From Tupaia tana (Eukaryota; Chordata; Mammalia; Scandentia; Tupaiidae), in NCBI GenBank assembly GCA_026018925.1, contig JAKSZU010000002.1:56015837-56079836 (forward strand): a stretch of 64,000 bases of DNA, read 5' to 3'. Both the position numbers and the translations under genes were made by a program. Below, in pieces: positions 47,833 to 59,320 of this stretch (within the stretch, counting starts at the first letter, position 1; every line of letters starts with the position of its first letter). The notes under the pieces are model-generated. The model was given only the letters and a program-made list of their open reading frames with translations, ran no database searches and was not told the origin of the DNA.

Positions 47833-47874
<42 letters not shown>
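47183..47874 (-). mobile_element. 5'-truncated insertion with the same 3' tail as the ORF1-only element
   Basis: Reverse copy of the two-module tail at 43790-44450 (for example ATTGGCTCAATCAAGCACAT and CTGCAGTCATCAAATACACA in + orientation). It is truncated at an (AT)n run that corresponds to the ATATATATAC of the full element. CCTTAAATT is duplicated at 47174 and 47875. No ORF is present, so parent type (L1 or ORF1-only) is open. Confidence 0.82.
47836..47874. repeat. (AT)n microsatellite
   Basis: About 18 AT units at the truncation point of the tail insertion. Confidence 0.92.
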
Positions 47875-47876
<2 letters not shown>

Positions 47877-47966
47877 TTAAATTGATAAATGTTAAAACTG
47901 TCCAGCAGAGATCATTGGACTAGTAAGCACTGGTACCAAACATAGCATCTACAAGATGTCAGAGAT

Positions 47967-48244
47967 GGGGACCAGCAGTTAGCGTAATGGCTATGTTGCT
48001 GGACTCCTATGTAGTTGACCGCAGTTTGAGTCTCGGACCCGGTGGCTTAAACTCAGACCAGGCGCGTGTGCGTGCGTGCCCAAGATCCTGAGAGGAGAAT
48101 GGAGGAGAAGGGATTGCGGCGTGGCCATCCCCCCTGGGAGGGTGATTTCTCGCTTTCTGTCTCTCTGTCTCTGTCTTTCTGGCAAGTGCTTGTGCCCTAT
48201 AGCAAAAAAACAAAACCAAAAACCTATCCAAAAAAAAAAAAAAA
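47967..48244 (+). mobile_element. tRNA-derived SINE, form A, little diverged
   Basis: Full form A, CGCGTGTGCGTGCGTGCCC still CpG-rich, and a 15-A tail. Perfect 11-bp ATGTCAGAGAT at 47956 and 48245. Confidence 0.94.
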
Positions 48245-48321
48245 ATGTCAGAGATCAGTAGTATGTGGGTCTCACAGTCAACGAAGTTTCTGTGGGATAG
48301 CTGGGCTTTCATAGGATATTT

Positions 48322-48588
48322 TTATTATTATTATTTTTAAAGGTTTTTGCCATAGGTGCATGTGCTTGCTGGAGAGGAGACAGAGAGAAGGAAAGTGAGA
48401 AATCACCACCACCTCCCCCCCCCACCTCAGGGGGATGGGCATGCTGCAATCTTTTTTCCTCCATTCTCTTCCTGGGATTGTGGGCACATGTGCACACATG
48501 CCCGACATGATTTTTAAGGTCCAGAAGTTGAACCATGGTCAGCCATGTGGGAGTCCAGCACCTTAACCATCATACCACCTGCTGGCCT
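48322..48588 (-). mobile_element. tRNA-derived SINE, form A
   Basis: Minus strand: AGGCCAGCAGGTGGTATGAT head, form-A body with an expanded C run (48413-48423), and an (AAT)n tail. ATAGGAT repeats at both ends (48311 and 48592). Confidence 0.88.
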
Positions 48589-48609
48589 CTTATAGGATGT
48601 TCTTTAAAA

Positions 48610-49628
48610 TAAAATAAAACAATAATTAAAAGAAAGAAGGAAGAGCTTGGGGAGGTTGGTTATGGATATGAGAGAGTGAACAAAAAGCATGATGTGGTAG
48701 AAGCATTAAGAACATAATCAAATACATTTTAAAAACTGCAGTTTGTGTCTGTGTATTTCATAATGTAGTTCTATTATTTCAGTAAAATATTTTAAAAATG
48801 TATAGTGTGCTAGTTGTAACTATTAAAACAACCAAATGTTTGCTTCTAAAATTCCCTTCCAAAGGCATATGCTAAATCTTTATTTTCTAATGATATCATT
48901 GCATTAATTACATTTTATTAATTGTTGACCTTGGAACACATAGTGTAGCATTTTATTTATTCTCTAGTTTTATTCAGCAGATTTCTCATCTAATTAGTAT
49001 TCATCCCCAAATTATAGACATGTAAATATAGCCTCTTATTTTCAGTAAATTGCCATTTTATACAGTTTTGGAAAAAATACATATATACAAGGACCTGGAA
49101 AGAGTAATATTGTAATAATGTCAGCATGGAAACTGTGCACTTTTCAGACAATTTTGTATTGGTTTGATAGAGCAGAACTAATTCAATGCTTTCTGGGCAT
49201 AGTACACTAGACAGTAATTTTTCAATGAACATTGCAATGAGATGACCTATATTTGTATTGCAAAAGAAAACATGAAACAGTTTTAAGTTCAAAATAGAAA
49301 CATCCTTAACAAATTAGATACAAAATGTTCCCTAGGTAGCATAAAAGCATCCCAGATTACTTGGCCACCATTGAGTGGAAGCATGTACACATTATTTTCT
49401 AAGCCATTTGCTAGTCCCCAAGTGGAATGGCCTATCTCTTCACAGAGCATCAGTTTCCTGCATAGTGTTTTTGGCCTCTCCTTCCCTGGGTGACAGAACA
49501 CCCTCTCCACACACTGCTCTCTCTACCTCTTCCCAGCAGGGGACCAAGGGCCAAGAACCAAATGTGTAACTGGGTTTACTTTTCAAAACCAACAAATTGT
49601 ATTTATTCTCTTCAAAAATAAGTACTCT
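48610..49628. other. intronic single-copy DNA
   Basis: No gene or repeat recognised. Confidence 0.45.
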
Positions 49629-49629
49629 G

Positions 49630-49808
49630 AGGGTCAACAGGTGGCATTGTGGGTAAGGTGCTGGATTTCCATGTGGCTGACCATGGTTTGAGTCTTGCAT
49701 CTGGTGGCTTTTTTCCTTACTTTTCCTTTATTTTTCTGTCCCTCTCTGGTCAAAATTAAATAATAATAACAACTAAAATTAAATAAGTAAAATAATTATC
49801 TTTAAAAA
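49630..49808 (+). mobile_element. tRNA-derived SINE, form B
   Basis: Head GAGGGTCAACAGGTGGCATT, TGGTTTGAGTCTTGCATCTG, CCCTCTCTGGTCAAAATTAA and an A-rich tail. An older copy. Confidence 0.85.
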
Positions 49809-50078
49809 AGCTCTCTGGAAACTTACTATAAACTTAGGACCCATGCTAGATATCCAGCTTATTTTAAAGGAAGATAACTTGTCACTCATTTCTTTGAATC
49901 TCTCAGTTTCAAAATTCATAAACCTTGCCATGTCCAATAACCCCATAGCTCTAAAATTCCATTTTTAAATCTCTTAACTTTTATTATTATCTCCTGTTCT
50001 TTCAGTTCACCAATTTCAGTCCTCCCTCTCCAAAGATTGTCCAACCTCATTAGACCCATCACCTTCCTGACATTACTA

Positions 50079-50157
50079 TTAGGTTGTTGGGAAAGTCATG
50101 GCATATTTTTCTATGTTTTTCTATACAAAAGTGCCTCATGACTTTCCCACAACCCGA
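50079..50157. mobile_element. 79-bp mariner-type MITE, copy 2
   Basis: TA-flanked, 79 bp, with ends TTAGGTTGTTGGGAAAGTCA and (reverse) TCGGGTTGTGGGAAAGTCA. Same length and centre as the copy at 37900. Confidence 0.85.
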
Positions 50158-50309
50158 TAGTTTGCTCCCTCTTAATCATCCTCCTCATACTCTCACTCTC
50201 TTCTCATAGTGAGGAGTCTATGATTCCGTTTATATTATTTAAAAGAAACTATTAACTTTCTAAATCTTCTCCATTGTCTTCCTCATACTTCACCTGAAAA
50301 ACCTCAGCC

Positions 50310-50790
50310 ATGTGTGATAGGCAGAATTGTGGCTCCCCAAGGATGTCTAGGAACGAACCCCTAGAGTGTGAATATGTTAGGTTATATGGCAAAAGGAATG
50401 AAGATGGCATATGGAATTAAAGTTGCCAATGAGTTGGCCTGATATGGAGAGATTATCCTGCATTATCTGGGTAGGCCCACTGTGCTTACAGTGGGAGGCC
50501 AGAGGGGGAGAAGCCAGTTATAGCAGCAGGTCTTGACCAGCCATTGTTGCCTTTGAAGATCGAGGGATCCTTAAGCCAAGAGATGAGCTCTGGGAGCTGG
50601 AAAGGGCAAAGAATCTGATTCCTTCCATAGAGCCCCCAAGGAAAGCAGCCCTGCTGACATCTACAATGAACTTTACTCAGTGATATCCATTTTGGACTTC
50701 CGACCTCCAGCCATGTAATAGAATAAATCTGTGTTGTTTAAAACCACTAAGTTTGAGATACGTTGTTGGAGTATAATACCCATGGTTAAA
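50310..50790 (+). repeat. LTR-like relic, long copy (MaLR-type suspected)
   Basis: Ordered phrases: 'GTGAATATGTTAGGTTATAT', 'GAGATTATCCTGCATTATC', 'GGAAAGCAGCCCTGCTGACA' and 'GTGTTGTTTAAAACCACTAA'. All are well known from an abundant old mammalian LTR. Confidence 0.62.
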
Positions 50791-51499
50791 CCCTGCTAGT
50801 CACTTACTCTATGGCAGTTAACCACAGAGCTGATCACTGGAAAAATCATACAACCCTGTTAAATGGCTTCACTTAAAACATGACTGCATATCAAAAGGGC
50901 TTGACATTTTCAGAAAATTTCACCATACTTCTCTATAAGCTCACTTTTTACCTTTCCGAGCTGATCATTTTATGACTCCTCTTTCCTCAAGTCTCCAATA
51001 CAGCTGTTTCTCAATTTACTTTTGGTTTACGCTTGTTACTTTACAGGAAAAGTAATTATAAATAGTTGGGAAATATCACATTTCCTATTATTCCCCTAAC
51101 CTGCTTCCCACTGTTCCATGTGTGCTCTGCCTTCCCTGTGTGACAGTGGATGAACCATCCATGAGCCAGCTGAAGCCAGTCTCTCCCATCGAGTCCCAGA
51201 TCCCCTTCTCCCTGACTTTTCAGGGCCCTGCACAACGGGCAGTAACATTTAGTGAAAAGTTCAGGCAAAATACCTTAAAATTTTAATTTAATTATTTTTG
51301 TTTTGCTTTTATGTGCCACAGACAAGGGCACCAGTAATCCCTATTGTCTCTATACCAAAATATGCCTCAAGTCCATTTAGTGAGGAATCTGTTACAGCTT
51401 AGTACAACTCCCCTTCATTTCTCACCTGGATAGATAGCCTCCCACCTTCACTTTCTAGCATATTATAGCCTTAATAATTTTATTTTCTGAATTAGAGAG

Positions 51500-51880
51500 T
51501 AGATTTAATTACTTCAATCCACATAATTTTCAAATTCTCTCCATTGCACCCAGTAAAATATCTAGGCTATTTTACAGCTACAAAAATCTACATAATTGGA
51601 CACCTGTCTACTCTAGCCTCGTCTTTCCCAGCCATTAATTTAATTTACTCCAGACATGCTGATTTCCTTTTTGTTTCTCAAATTAAATAACTTATTTTCA
51701 CCTCAGGGCCATAGTTACTGATGTTCCTTCCACTTGGAATGATCTTCCTCCACTTCAATGGATGGTTGCCCTCTTTTTCACATTGAAGTCTCAAATCAAA
51801 TGTCACCTCTTCTAATATTTCACCGATGCTAGCCAAGCAAGCCTGAAGTCATTCTTTTCCATTACTCATAAAAAATACTT
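51500..51880 (+). repeat. L2 LINE relic
   Basis: 'CCTTCCACTTGGAATGATCT' and 'CAAATCAAATGTCACCTCTT' are classic L2 3'-end phrases. Confidence 0.65.
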
Positions 51881-51900
51881 CTTGGGCTGGCCCTGTAGCC

Positions 51901-52200
51901 TTTCTCTTTAAATTTATTTCCAGAGTGCACATGCACTCATCAGAAAGCAAAAGAGAGAGAGACAGAGAGACATAAGAGAGAGAGAGAGATAAAGCACTCT
52001 CAAGCTGCCGAGTCTAGGACTTGATCTGGTCACATCGTGGTCATACAACAATCCTTAACATTTCTCCATCCTATCAGGATTCTGAGCATGCATGAGCATG
52101 TACCTGGTGTGTTTTTCAAGGGCCAGGATTCCAACCTTGGCTGACAATGTGGGATCCACTCCCTATGCAGAGAGCTTAACTACCATGCTTTGAGGTCTAC
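51901..52200 (-). mobile_element. tRNA-derived SINE, form C
   Basis: Form C order in + orientation: TTCCAGAGTGCACATGC, GA-rich tract, CATGAGCATGTACCTGGTGT, TTTTTCAAGGGCCAGGATTC, GTGGGATCCACTCCCTATGC. Older copy with an extra segment around 52000-52040. Confidence 0.78.
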
Positions 52201-52204
52201 CCTG

Positions 52205-53328
52205 TGACTATACCTCTTTACTCTATGAATTAACACTCCAGAGCTAAATTGGTAGAAGCAGGTTTGGGGCAAGATACTCATCAAAATCTCCCTCTCTCTC
52301 TTTTAACGTGACCATTTACTTGCTTTTGGAAGTAGTATAAAAACAGGACTTCTGTAATTCTTGGCCAAAGTTGATATAATCAGAAATTGGACTGCCTACC
52401 TGCAGCACCCATCTTTATTTTTTTCCTACTTTGATTCTATGACAGAACTAATGATAGTAATAAGTACCTCAAAAGAACAGCTTATACCTAACTGAGACCA
52501 TCTGTATTTTAATTTTTGTTTTGCCATACAGTGACAAGCTGTGGGCTTTCTCTACATGTGTCGCACATGCTTTGGTTTAGTTTCTAACTAAAACAGAATA
52601 ATCTTGATGGTGGGAACAGTTCATAGTTCTTTAAATCACTATAGTGCCAAGCATGTAGCGGATTCTCTATGAACGGTTTGGTTTACTGATGGATTTCCTA
52701 TGGAATCATGAATATTGTGTGCCTTCCTGGAGCTTTTCCCATGCTTAACAACACGGCCATCTACCTCATCCATCATGCTGCTACTTCTAAGTGTTAGTGG
52801 TGATCAAGGGAATAATCATTCCGATTTCTGATTTACAGAAGAGAATGTTACTGAAGTTTCCTTGATGATAATGGCATACACCCTTAAGGGATTTTTAACA
52901 GAGGCTTAGCTGTTGAGGCTCCAGTGGGACCACATAATAATGTGATCTCCCATAACAAAGGCTGTAAAAACTGGAATTCTGTGAGGCTTCAGTATGTCAC
53001 TGGCATTACAAAAACTCACGTATTTTCATAGTTAGAAAACTACTCTTTTAAAATCTGACTATGTGCTATTCATAGGTCTTTCTTTTGTTATCATACATGT
53101 GTTTTTCACGTTGACACAATATTCGTGCATCAATTTTTGTTTTCCTGACTAAGTTAGCCATATATAATATATAAATTAAACAATAGCTATTAAGATGACA
53201 GAAGGTTTAAAGACAATGCTGCAGTTGAAACTGCCACAGTTTTTTTTTTTTTTAAGATTGTATTTCTCTATCGTTTTATTGAAATTTAAACTCAGTCATA
53301 GGAAAATGTACACTTTTTGTGTGTTAAT
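52205..53328. other. intronic single-copy DNA
   Basis: No gene or repeat recognised apart from a T run at 53240-53254. Confidence 0.45.
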
Positions 53329-53339
53329 AGGTCATGTGA

Positions 53340-53858
53340 TTCCATGTCTTAGCAATCATAAATAGAGCTGCAATAAATATGGATGTGCAAATGATTTTCT
53401 GACTGAACATTTTCCTATCCTTTGGGTAGATACCGAGGAGTGGAATTACTGAATCATATAGCAGTTCTATTTGCAGTTCTTTGAGAAACCTCCATATTGT
53501 TCTCCACAGTAGCTGTACCAATTTACATTCCCACCAACAGTGTAAGAAAGTTCCTTTTCATCACAGCCTCGTCACCACTTATCATTCTTTATTTAATCTT
53601 AGCCATTCTGAATGAGGTCATAGTGGTATCTCACTGTATTTTGATAGGAGGGTGGGAAGTGGCAGACTGTGAAAATCAAGGGGAAAAAAGGAGGAAGTAA
53701 AAGAGTTAAGAAATAGAAAATAGAAAATTATCTGTTGAAGATAATAGGTATAATAATAGTGCTAATTGGGCCAATATTCAGTGTATTCCAGATGAGAAAA
53801 TTCATTTTGTATGTTGTAATAAAATAGAGTGAATGAATATAAAATACATTTTTAAAAA
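53340..53858 (+). mobile_element. 5'-inverted L1 insertion (twin priming)
   Basis: The left part (53340-53640) is L1 ORF2 C-terminus in reverse, reading [18 protein letters not shown]... and [11 protein letters not shown] on the minus strand. The right part (53641-53858) is the two-module lineage tail's last unit in forward orientation (GGCCAATATTCAGTGTATTC), ending in an A tail. One 11-bp duplication, AGGTCATGTGA (53329-53339 and 53859-53869), encloses both, so this is a single insertion with an inverted 5' part. Confidence 0.87.
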
Positions 53859-54181
53859 AGGTCATGTGAAAGGTATAGCCATTCATTCATTCAGAAAATT
53901 ATCTTTGCCATTGCCTTCATCAGTTTTATAATACGAGGACGGGCTTCATGTGGTTCAATATTGTTTCTCCCGTTAGACACAATGCCTGTGCCCAAATCAA
54001 ATGCTTAAGTGCTACGTACAATGTGAAACCTCAGTTACTAGCAGTTGACAAACTATGAAGTTCAATAACCTGTGTAAGGATATATTTTATTTTTATGCCT
54101 TCCAAATATTTCTCTTTCATGTGTTATGAGGAAATAACACATGAGTGTTTGAGTGGTTGATGAGTATACTAATTTCCCTGA

Positions 54182-54183
<2 letters not shown>

Positions 54184-54250
<67 letters not shown>

Positions 54251-54266
54251 CATATATATATATATT
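54184..54266. repeat. (AT)n(GT)n(AT)n compound microsatellite
   Basis: About 15 AT, 13 GT, then more AT units, abutting the tail of the next SINE. Confidence 0.92.
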
Positions 54267-54490
54267 TTGGTTTTACTACAGTGTGTGTGCTTGAGACAGA
54301 GAGAGGGAAAGTGAGAAATCAGTCCTCATGGTTGATGGCCATAAACAATCCTTCTCCCTACTCCTCTTTGGATTTTGGGCATGCACATATACATACCTTC
54401 TGTTTATTTTGAGCCACCAGACCTGGGAATTGAACCACAAATTGGTCATGTGGGATCCTGTACCTTAACCTTCATGTCACCTGCTGGCCC
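54265..54490 (-). mobile_element. tRNA-derived SINE, form A/C, diverged
   Basis: Minus strand: GGGCCAGCAGGTGACATGA head, GGATCCCACATGACC, CCAGGTCTGGTGG region, form-A middle. The tail has become the compound microsatellite. Confidence 0.8.
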
Positions 54491-54499
54491 AGAGAAGAT

Positions 54500-56185
54500 A
54501 ATTTTTTTTTTTTAATTCTTATCTTTTGAATAGACAGGAAAAGTTGCTTATAGACATATGCAGAACAAGGACCAATGACATTTATTTGAAGTTGGAGAAT
54601 ATGTGTTCGTGATAAATGTGTATAACATGAAGCTGGTAGTCTTAGAATCCTTTGGCTAAATCACACTATTTAAATCACACTATTTAAATCACACTTTTTC
54701 TCTTAAGAAGTTAACCAAATTTCTATTAGCTTGGTCTAGTTATGTTGTAAAGAAAAAAGTAATGTCACACTGTTTTATCATTATATCAATGAGATGATAT
54801 TAACCTCTATGGAAGAGGGAAGTGAGGAATTGCACCAGACTGAAACCTACTGGCCTCCAAATGCTGCTCTCTCCCCTTTGACACGATCACCCCACAAATG
54901 TGAAAGCATAGTGTAACTTGCTGTGATCTTCCCCCACATTACTTCGAAAGTCCAGAGAGAAGCTAAATAAAATCAGAAATTGAACTATTTGGAGGAAGTT
55001 CTCTTTCTTTTTCTTTTTTTGTTTGAAATTCTGTTTAAATTCTGCATTAAAGCAGGCTGCTGTGATTGAAGGTGGTGAATGATAGATAGGGTTCAATAGA
55101 GTTCTGTGGTGAAGGGTAAGTATTTTAGTGTCTCTGTGACCTGATCCAAAGGCTATTTCTAGCCATTTGTCATTTAGTACGGAGAAGGTTAGTGAGGTCA
55201 TGTTGATATATGATCTTTTCTGCTCTGAACTGATCACTGCTGTTGAACTGGCCCTACAATTCTCATTAACAATGAGCAGCCATCATTTGATACTAAAGAA
55301 TAAAATAAAACAACTTCTTTGCTTTATTCTCAGAGCTGCAATATAAAGAAAAAATCAAAACTTGAGGTTTAAAGTATTTAGCTAGAGAGATTTAGGGCAT
55401 CTTTATTTTTACTCATAAAGTAAAAAGGGCTTTAGCATTCTCAGAAGAAAAACCAAATGCGATCACGTGTATGAGACTGCCAGAAAGAAGTGCCTAAACA
55501 CCAACATCGCCATGATAAATACTTGGGTCTAGTAGAGAATGAGATTACCTTAAAATATGTTCTAGAATCTCAGGATGCATTGTAAAAAATAGGCTTTAGT
55601 GCAGGAAGAAAATGCCAAAGAGATGAGAAAGCATTGTGTGATGGGAGAGAAAGAAGTCAGCCTAGGAATTAGGAGACCTGAGTTCTAGTTTGCCCAGGTA
55701 TGGGCTGGAATGAGCAGCAGAGACCATGACCTCTCTGTATCTCATCTTCTCCTTGCTTGGCTTTCACTAACAACCTCCTTAAATATTTCTGAGTCAGAAA
55801 ACAATCAGCGCTACCAGAAGCCCCAGATCCATCTGTCCTGGAAGCCTTTCTAAGCTGGTCATATTCATCAGCAGCTCCAAAGAAATGAAGAATAACATTT
55901 CAACTTCTTAGTAAGCCACTGAGTTCTTCCAAGGCCTTCCTCTTGTTTACTTCTTTCCTTGCCCATCTCTCTCCACTTCCCATCTCCTTCCTCATTCTCT
56001 AATCACCCAGAACTACTAGAGTTTCTATTCTAATGGCCAGAATCCCATTTTCCCCACTACTGACCTAAGTCTTTCTAAGTGACTATAAGTAATGGCTTAA
56101 TTCACCTTAATCCACCTTCCTTCTGGAGCTGGTGCCAACCTTTGTTATATTATAGTACTTACTATATTATAATAATCTGTTTTCT
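54500..56185. other. intronic single-copy DNA
   Basis: No gene recognised. A weak MIR-like stretch lies at about 55640-55760 (AGGAGACCTGAGTTCTAG). Confidence 0.45.
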
Positions 56186-56187
56186 TA

Positions 56188-56559
56188 TGAGGGCACTTCA
56201 AAAAGTTCATAAAAAATGCAGTAAAGTTGAGTTCAGTTTTTCTTTATTTTTTAAAAAGTTTATTTAGTTCTATAAGCAAGAAAAGGAGGAGGGAAGGAAG
56301 GCAGCACTCCCCATAAAGTCCCAATGAGCTGATCCACCCTGGCCTTGGCCAGCTCCAAATCATGGGCATGCCCATGGGTGGTGTACTCAAAAAGTCCCTG
56401 GACACGAGCCTTCCCACGTGGGTCAGTGTTGCAGAACATAATGTTTACTGCTTTGTTACCATCTGGCTCTCATGTACAAGGTTTTTTGTTTGTTTGCTTT
56501 TGTGCAAAAAATTTTGAAATGCATGGATTGTTTTTCATGAATTTTTAAAAGACCCCTTG
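56188..56559. mobile_element. 372-bp inverted-repeat (mariner/Tc1-like) element with foreign insert
   Basis: TA on both sides. The left end is TGAGGGCACTTCAAAAAGTT and the right end, reversed, is CAAGGGGTCTTTTAAAAATT, both followed by CATRAAAAA. The centre (about 56240-56490) does not belong to such a short element and looks like an inserted retrocopy. Confidence 0.65.
56240..56475 (-). pseudogene. possible 5'-truncated processed pseudogene fragment, parent unknown
   Basis: On the minus strand one frame reads without stops for over 60 codons, from GAGCCAGATGG at about 56468. It includes the stretches NIMFCNTDPRGKARVQG and DLELAKARVDQLIG, then a TAA followed by AAT-type poly(A) signals (AAATAAAC, AAATAAAG) and an A-rich end. 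That is the look of a retrocopy of a coding mRNA. I do not recognise the protein. Confidence 0.4.
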
Positions 56560-56858
56560 TATTTTTTTCTCCACATTTCTCCACTTATTAGGCTAAAGGA
56601 ATGCATAATAAATAAATGAAAATTAACTTTCCTTATTCTTATTATTTTGAGGGAAGGGAAAATAGAGTTGACTCTTTGGGTAATACCATCATCAAAAAAA
56701 TAGTGTTATCATTTTTACTAAGAATATAAAGTACCTTTGTTTCCCCATTCTGGCTAAATGCTGTGGTAGAGAATAACTGATTAATTAACTGAATTAATTT
56801 AAATTCATTAGAATACTAAAACTAATCTTGAAGGAACAGTTAGTTCCTTTCACTTTCT

Positions 56859-57039
56859 TTTTTTTAAAATTATATATTTAACTTTTCTTATTCATTCATT
56901 TTTAACTTGACTAGAGAGATACAGAGAGAGAGAGAGAGAGAGAAGGTGAGAGAGCAAGTCACCAGGTCCAAGACTCGAACCATGGTCAGCCATGTGGGAT
57001 CACCCAGTGCCTTAACCACCATGCCACCTCCTGGTCCTG
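56859..57039 (-). mobile_element. tRNA-derived SINE, form B
   Basis: Minus strand: GGACCAGGAGGTGGCATGG, GATCCCACATGGCTGACC, GGTTCGAGTCTTGGACC, GA/CT run, and CTAGTCAAGTTAAA tail. The 17-bp AGTTCCTTTCACTTTCT flanks it perfectly (56842 and 57040). Confidence 0.94.
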
Positions 57040-57289
57040 AGTTCCTTTCACTTTCTAAACAAAGAATCTTGAATTTGGCTTTAAAGGATAAGTTCCTTTG
57101 TGATTTCTTAGTCAATAATTCCCCCCCTTTCTATCCTATCTTGGGTTTAAGTGATTATGGTTTATAGCTTGGTGTCCTCTATCTCTGCCAGAAAACACAA
57201 GCATCTTGGAATAATGGAACAAAAGATTATTCCATGGAGAATCGATAAATATAGTGTGCCATTATAATTTTTTTTAGTGTGGGGAAAAC

Positions 57290-57430
57290 ACTGTATTTTT
57301 TAATCTCAGTATCCTTTTTGACAAATTAGGATAATACCCACCTAACAAAGTTATGGTAAGCCTCAAATAAAATGATGTGTGATGTGAAAGCACTTCAGAA
57401 CAGTTAAATGCGACATAAAGATGTTATTAC
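57290..57430 (-). repeat. MIR SINE relic
   Basis: 'TAATCTCAGTATCC', 'AGTTATGGTAAGCCTCAAAT' and 'GTGAAAGCACTTCAGAACAG' follow reverse MIR order. Confidence 0.58.
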
Positions 57431-57439
57431 TCTACACTT

Positions 57440-58230
57440 AACCCAAGTGTTAGTATTTTTTTAAAACATGCTCTTCATTCTAACTTTTTCTAAGAGATAC
57501 TATACTGCACAGAAAAATTAAATTTAATTGTACCTCCTCTCCCAGGGGATAGGATAGAAACCAGGAAAAGGCCTGAAGAAAGAAGGAAGCTCAGTGCATC
57601 AAGCAGCCCCAGTATAACCACAGCATGGATCACTGGCTGTGGCTAACTGGTAGGTAAGAATAGCCCCCTCTTCCCCATGTAACTACCCGTGTCTCAGGCA
57701 TTTCTCTCTCTGCTCAGTCATCCACCTCTAAGAGTGGCACCGTGGGCAACAGAGGGAGTTTAGAGTCCATCAGCTGTTCCTACAGTGCCTCATAGTCCGA
57801 AAGTCCCTCTGCAATAAATTCTGTATATCGCGTCTCACAAGGACGTAGAGAAGTAAGTTAATGTTATCCTTGGATCAGAAAAGGAAGACAGTTCACAATT
57901 AAGCACTGTGCCTCAGGTCATACAGGGAATTAATACTGATATTAACATTCAGAGGACCTTATCTTCATAGCAAGGAAATTCCTTTTTTCCTCTAGTTGTG
58001 AGTTATCCAAATTATCACCAAATTTAAGTCATCAAGGCAGTGACTTTGAGGTATTGCTGAGGGCCTGAGGGGGCAAGTATGGAGGCCTATACAATTCTTG
58101 TTGGGTTCGCCATTCCCACGTAAGTCAGGTAGACCCAATTATCAGTGGACGAAATGACATATAGGAAGAAGCATATTGATCCACAGCTAGGCAGTTAATA
58201 CAGAGGAGAGGGAGAGGTCTGTGTTTTGTC
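57440..58230. other. intronic single-copy DNA
   Basis: Nothing recognisable. Confidence 0.45.
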
Positions 58231-58240
58231 GCTAAGAGTT

Positions 58241-58243
<3 letters not shown>

Positions 58244-58272
<29 letters not shown>

Positions 58273-58531
58273 CTTTTTTTGGAGAGGTTTTTGCTATAGG
58301 GCGCATGCGCTCGCCAGACAGACAGAGAGAGACAGAGAGATAGAAAGCAGGAAATCACCCCCCAGGGGGGATGGCCACGCCGCAATCCCTTCTCCTCCAT
58401 TCTCCTCTCGGGATCTTGGGCACGCACGCACACGCGCCCGGCGTGAGTTTAAGCCGCCGGGTCCGGGACTCGAACCACGGTCGACTACGTGGGAGTCCAG
58501 CGACATAGCCATTACGCTAACTGCTGGTCCC
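58244..58531 (-). mobile_element. tRNA-derived SINE, form A, youngest-looking copy
   Basis: Minus strand: GGGACCAGCAGTTAGCGTAA, GTCGACCGTGGTTCGAGTCC, CCGGCGGCTTAAACTCACGC, GCGCGTGTGCGTGCGTGCCC, full TC tract, GCGCCCTATAGCAAAAACCT, and a tail of about 25 A. CpGs are nearly all kept and AAGAGTTCAT is duplicated perfectly (58234 and 58532). It is the best guide to the master sequence. Confidence 0.96.
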
Positions 58532-58564
58532 AAGAGTTCATTTTTTTTCTAATATACCAGTGTT

Positions 58565-58625
58565 TCTCAGTTTATGGTTTTTTGTTTGTTTGTTTGTTTG
58601 TTTGTTTGGGTTTTTTTAGTTTTTT
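58565..58625. repeat. (GTTT)n and T-rich simple repeat
   Basis: About seven GTTT units, then T runs. Confidence 0.85.
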
Positions 58626-59159
58626 TGGATTGGAGTTACCTGCATTAAAAAATATCTGTATAGAAAAGAATTATATGGGGCTATTCCATGATTTATCATG
58701 ATCTTGAATACAAGTCTCCATTTCCTACTCAAAAATGTAGAGTTAAGAAGCCAAATGATTTTGAAAATTTAAAACATGGAAGTAAATGTGAGCTTCCACA
58801 GTTGGGACAGGACTTGTGATGAGAACAACTCATAGAAAGGAATATGTCTTAGGTATCATCTTTTCCAGATATTCCGTTTCTTCTTCTTTGAGATGGGGGG
58901 TAGGGGTAGGAGAATATCCCCCCATTTCCTTTAAAGACAGAAGTGGAATAGGACTTTCTCTAGTCAATGAAATGTGAGTAGAAGAGACACATATCACTTC
59001 TAAGGTGAAATCTCTGAGCGCTAATGTGAAATGTGGTACAAGTCTCTTTCCTGCTATCAAGGGGAATGGATTTTGTTCCAAACAGAGCCTCTTCTATCTG
59101 CTAGGTTCTGGACTGAGATAAAGTGGAACAGAGAAACACCCAAGTCATGATCTATGTAT

Positions 59160-59320
59160 GGATATATCTCTATCTCTATCTCTGTCTATCTATCTAGATA
59201 CATATATAGAAAATATACATTCTCTCTATATACATACATATGTATGTGTATATATATTATATATATAGAGAGAGAGGGAAGGGATATATATATATATATA
59301 TATATCCCTTCCCTCTCTCT

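Noticed and set aside
58244..58271. T-run as a transcription terminator
   Set aside because: It is the poly(A) tail of a minus-strand SINE.
58226..58552. Ser/Arg- and Pro-rich open frames of 80-150 codons repeated over the window
   Set aside because: They are translations of the SINE form A body in both strands (phrases such as RQTERDRE or GEWRRRDCG recur at each copy).
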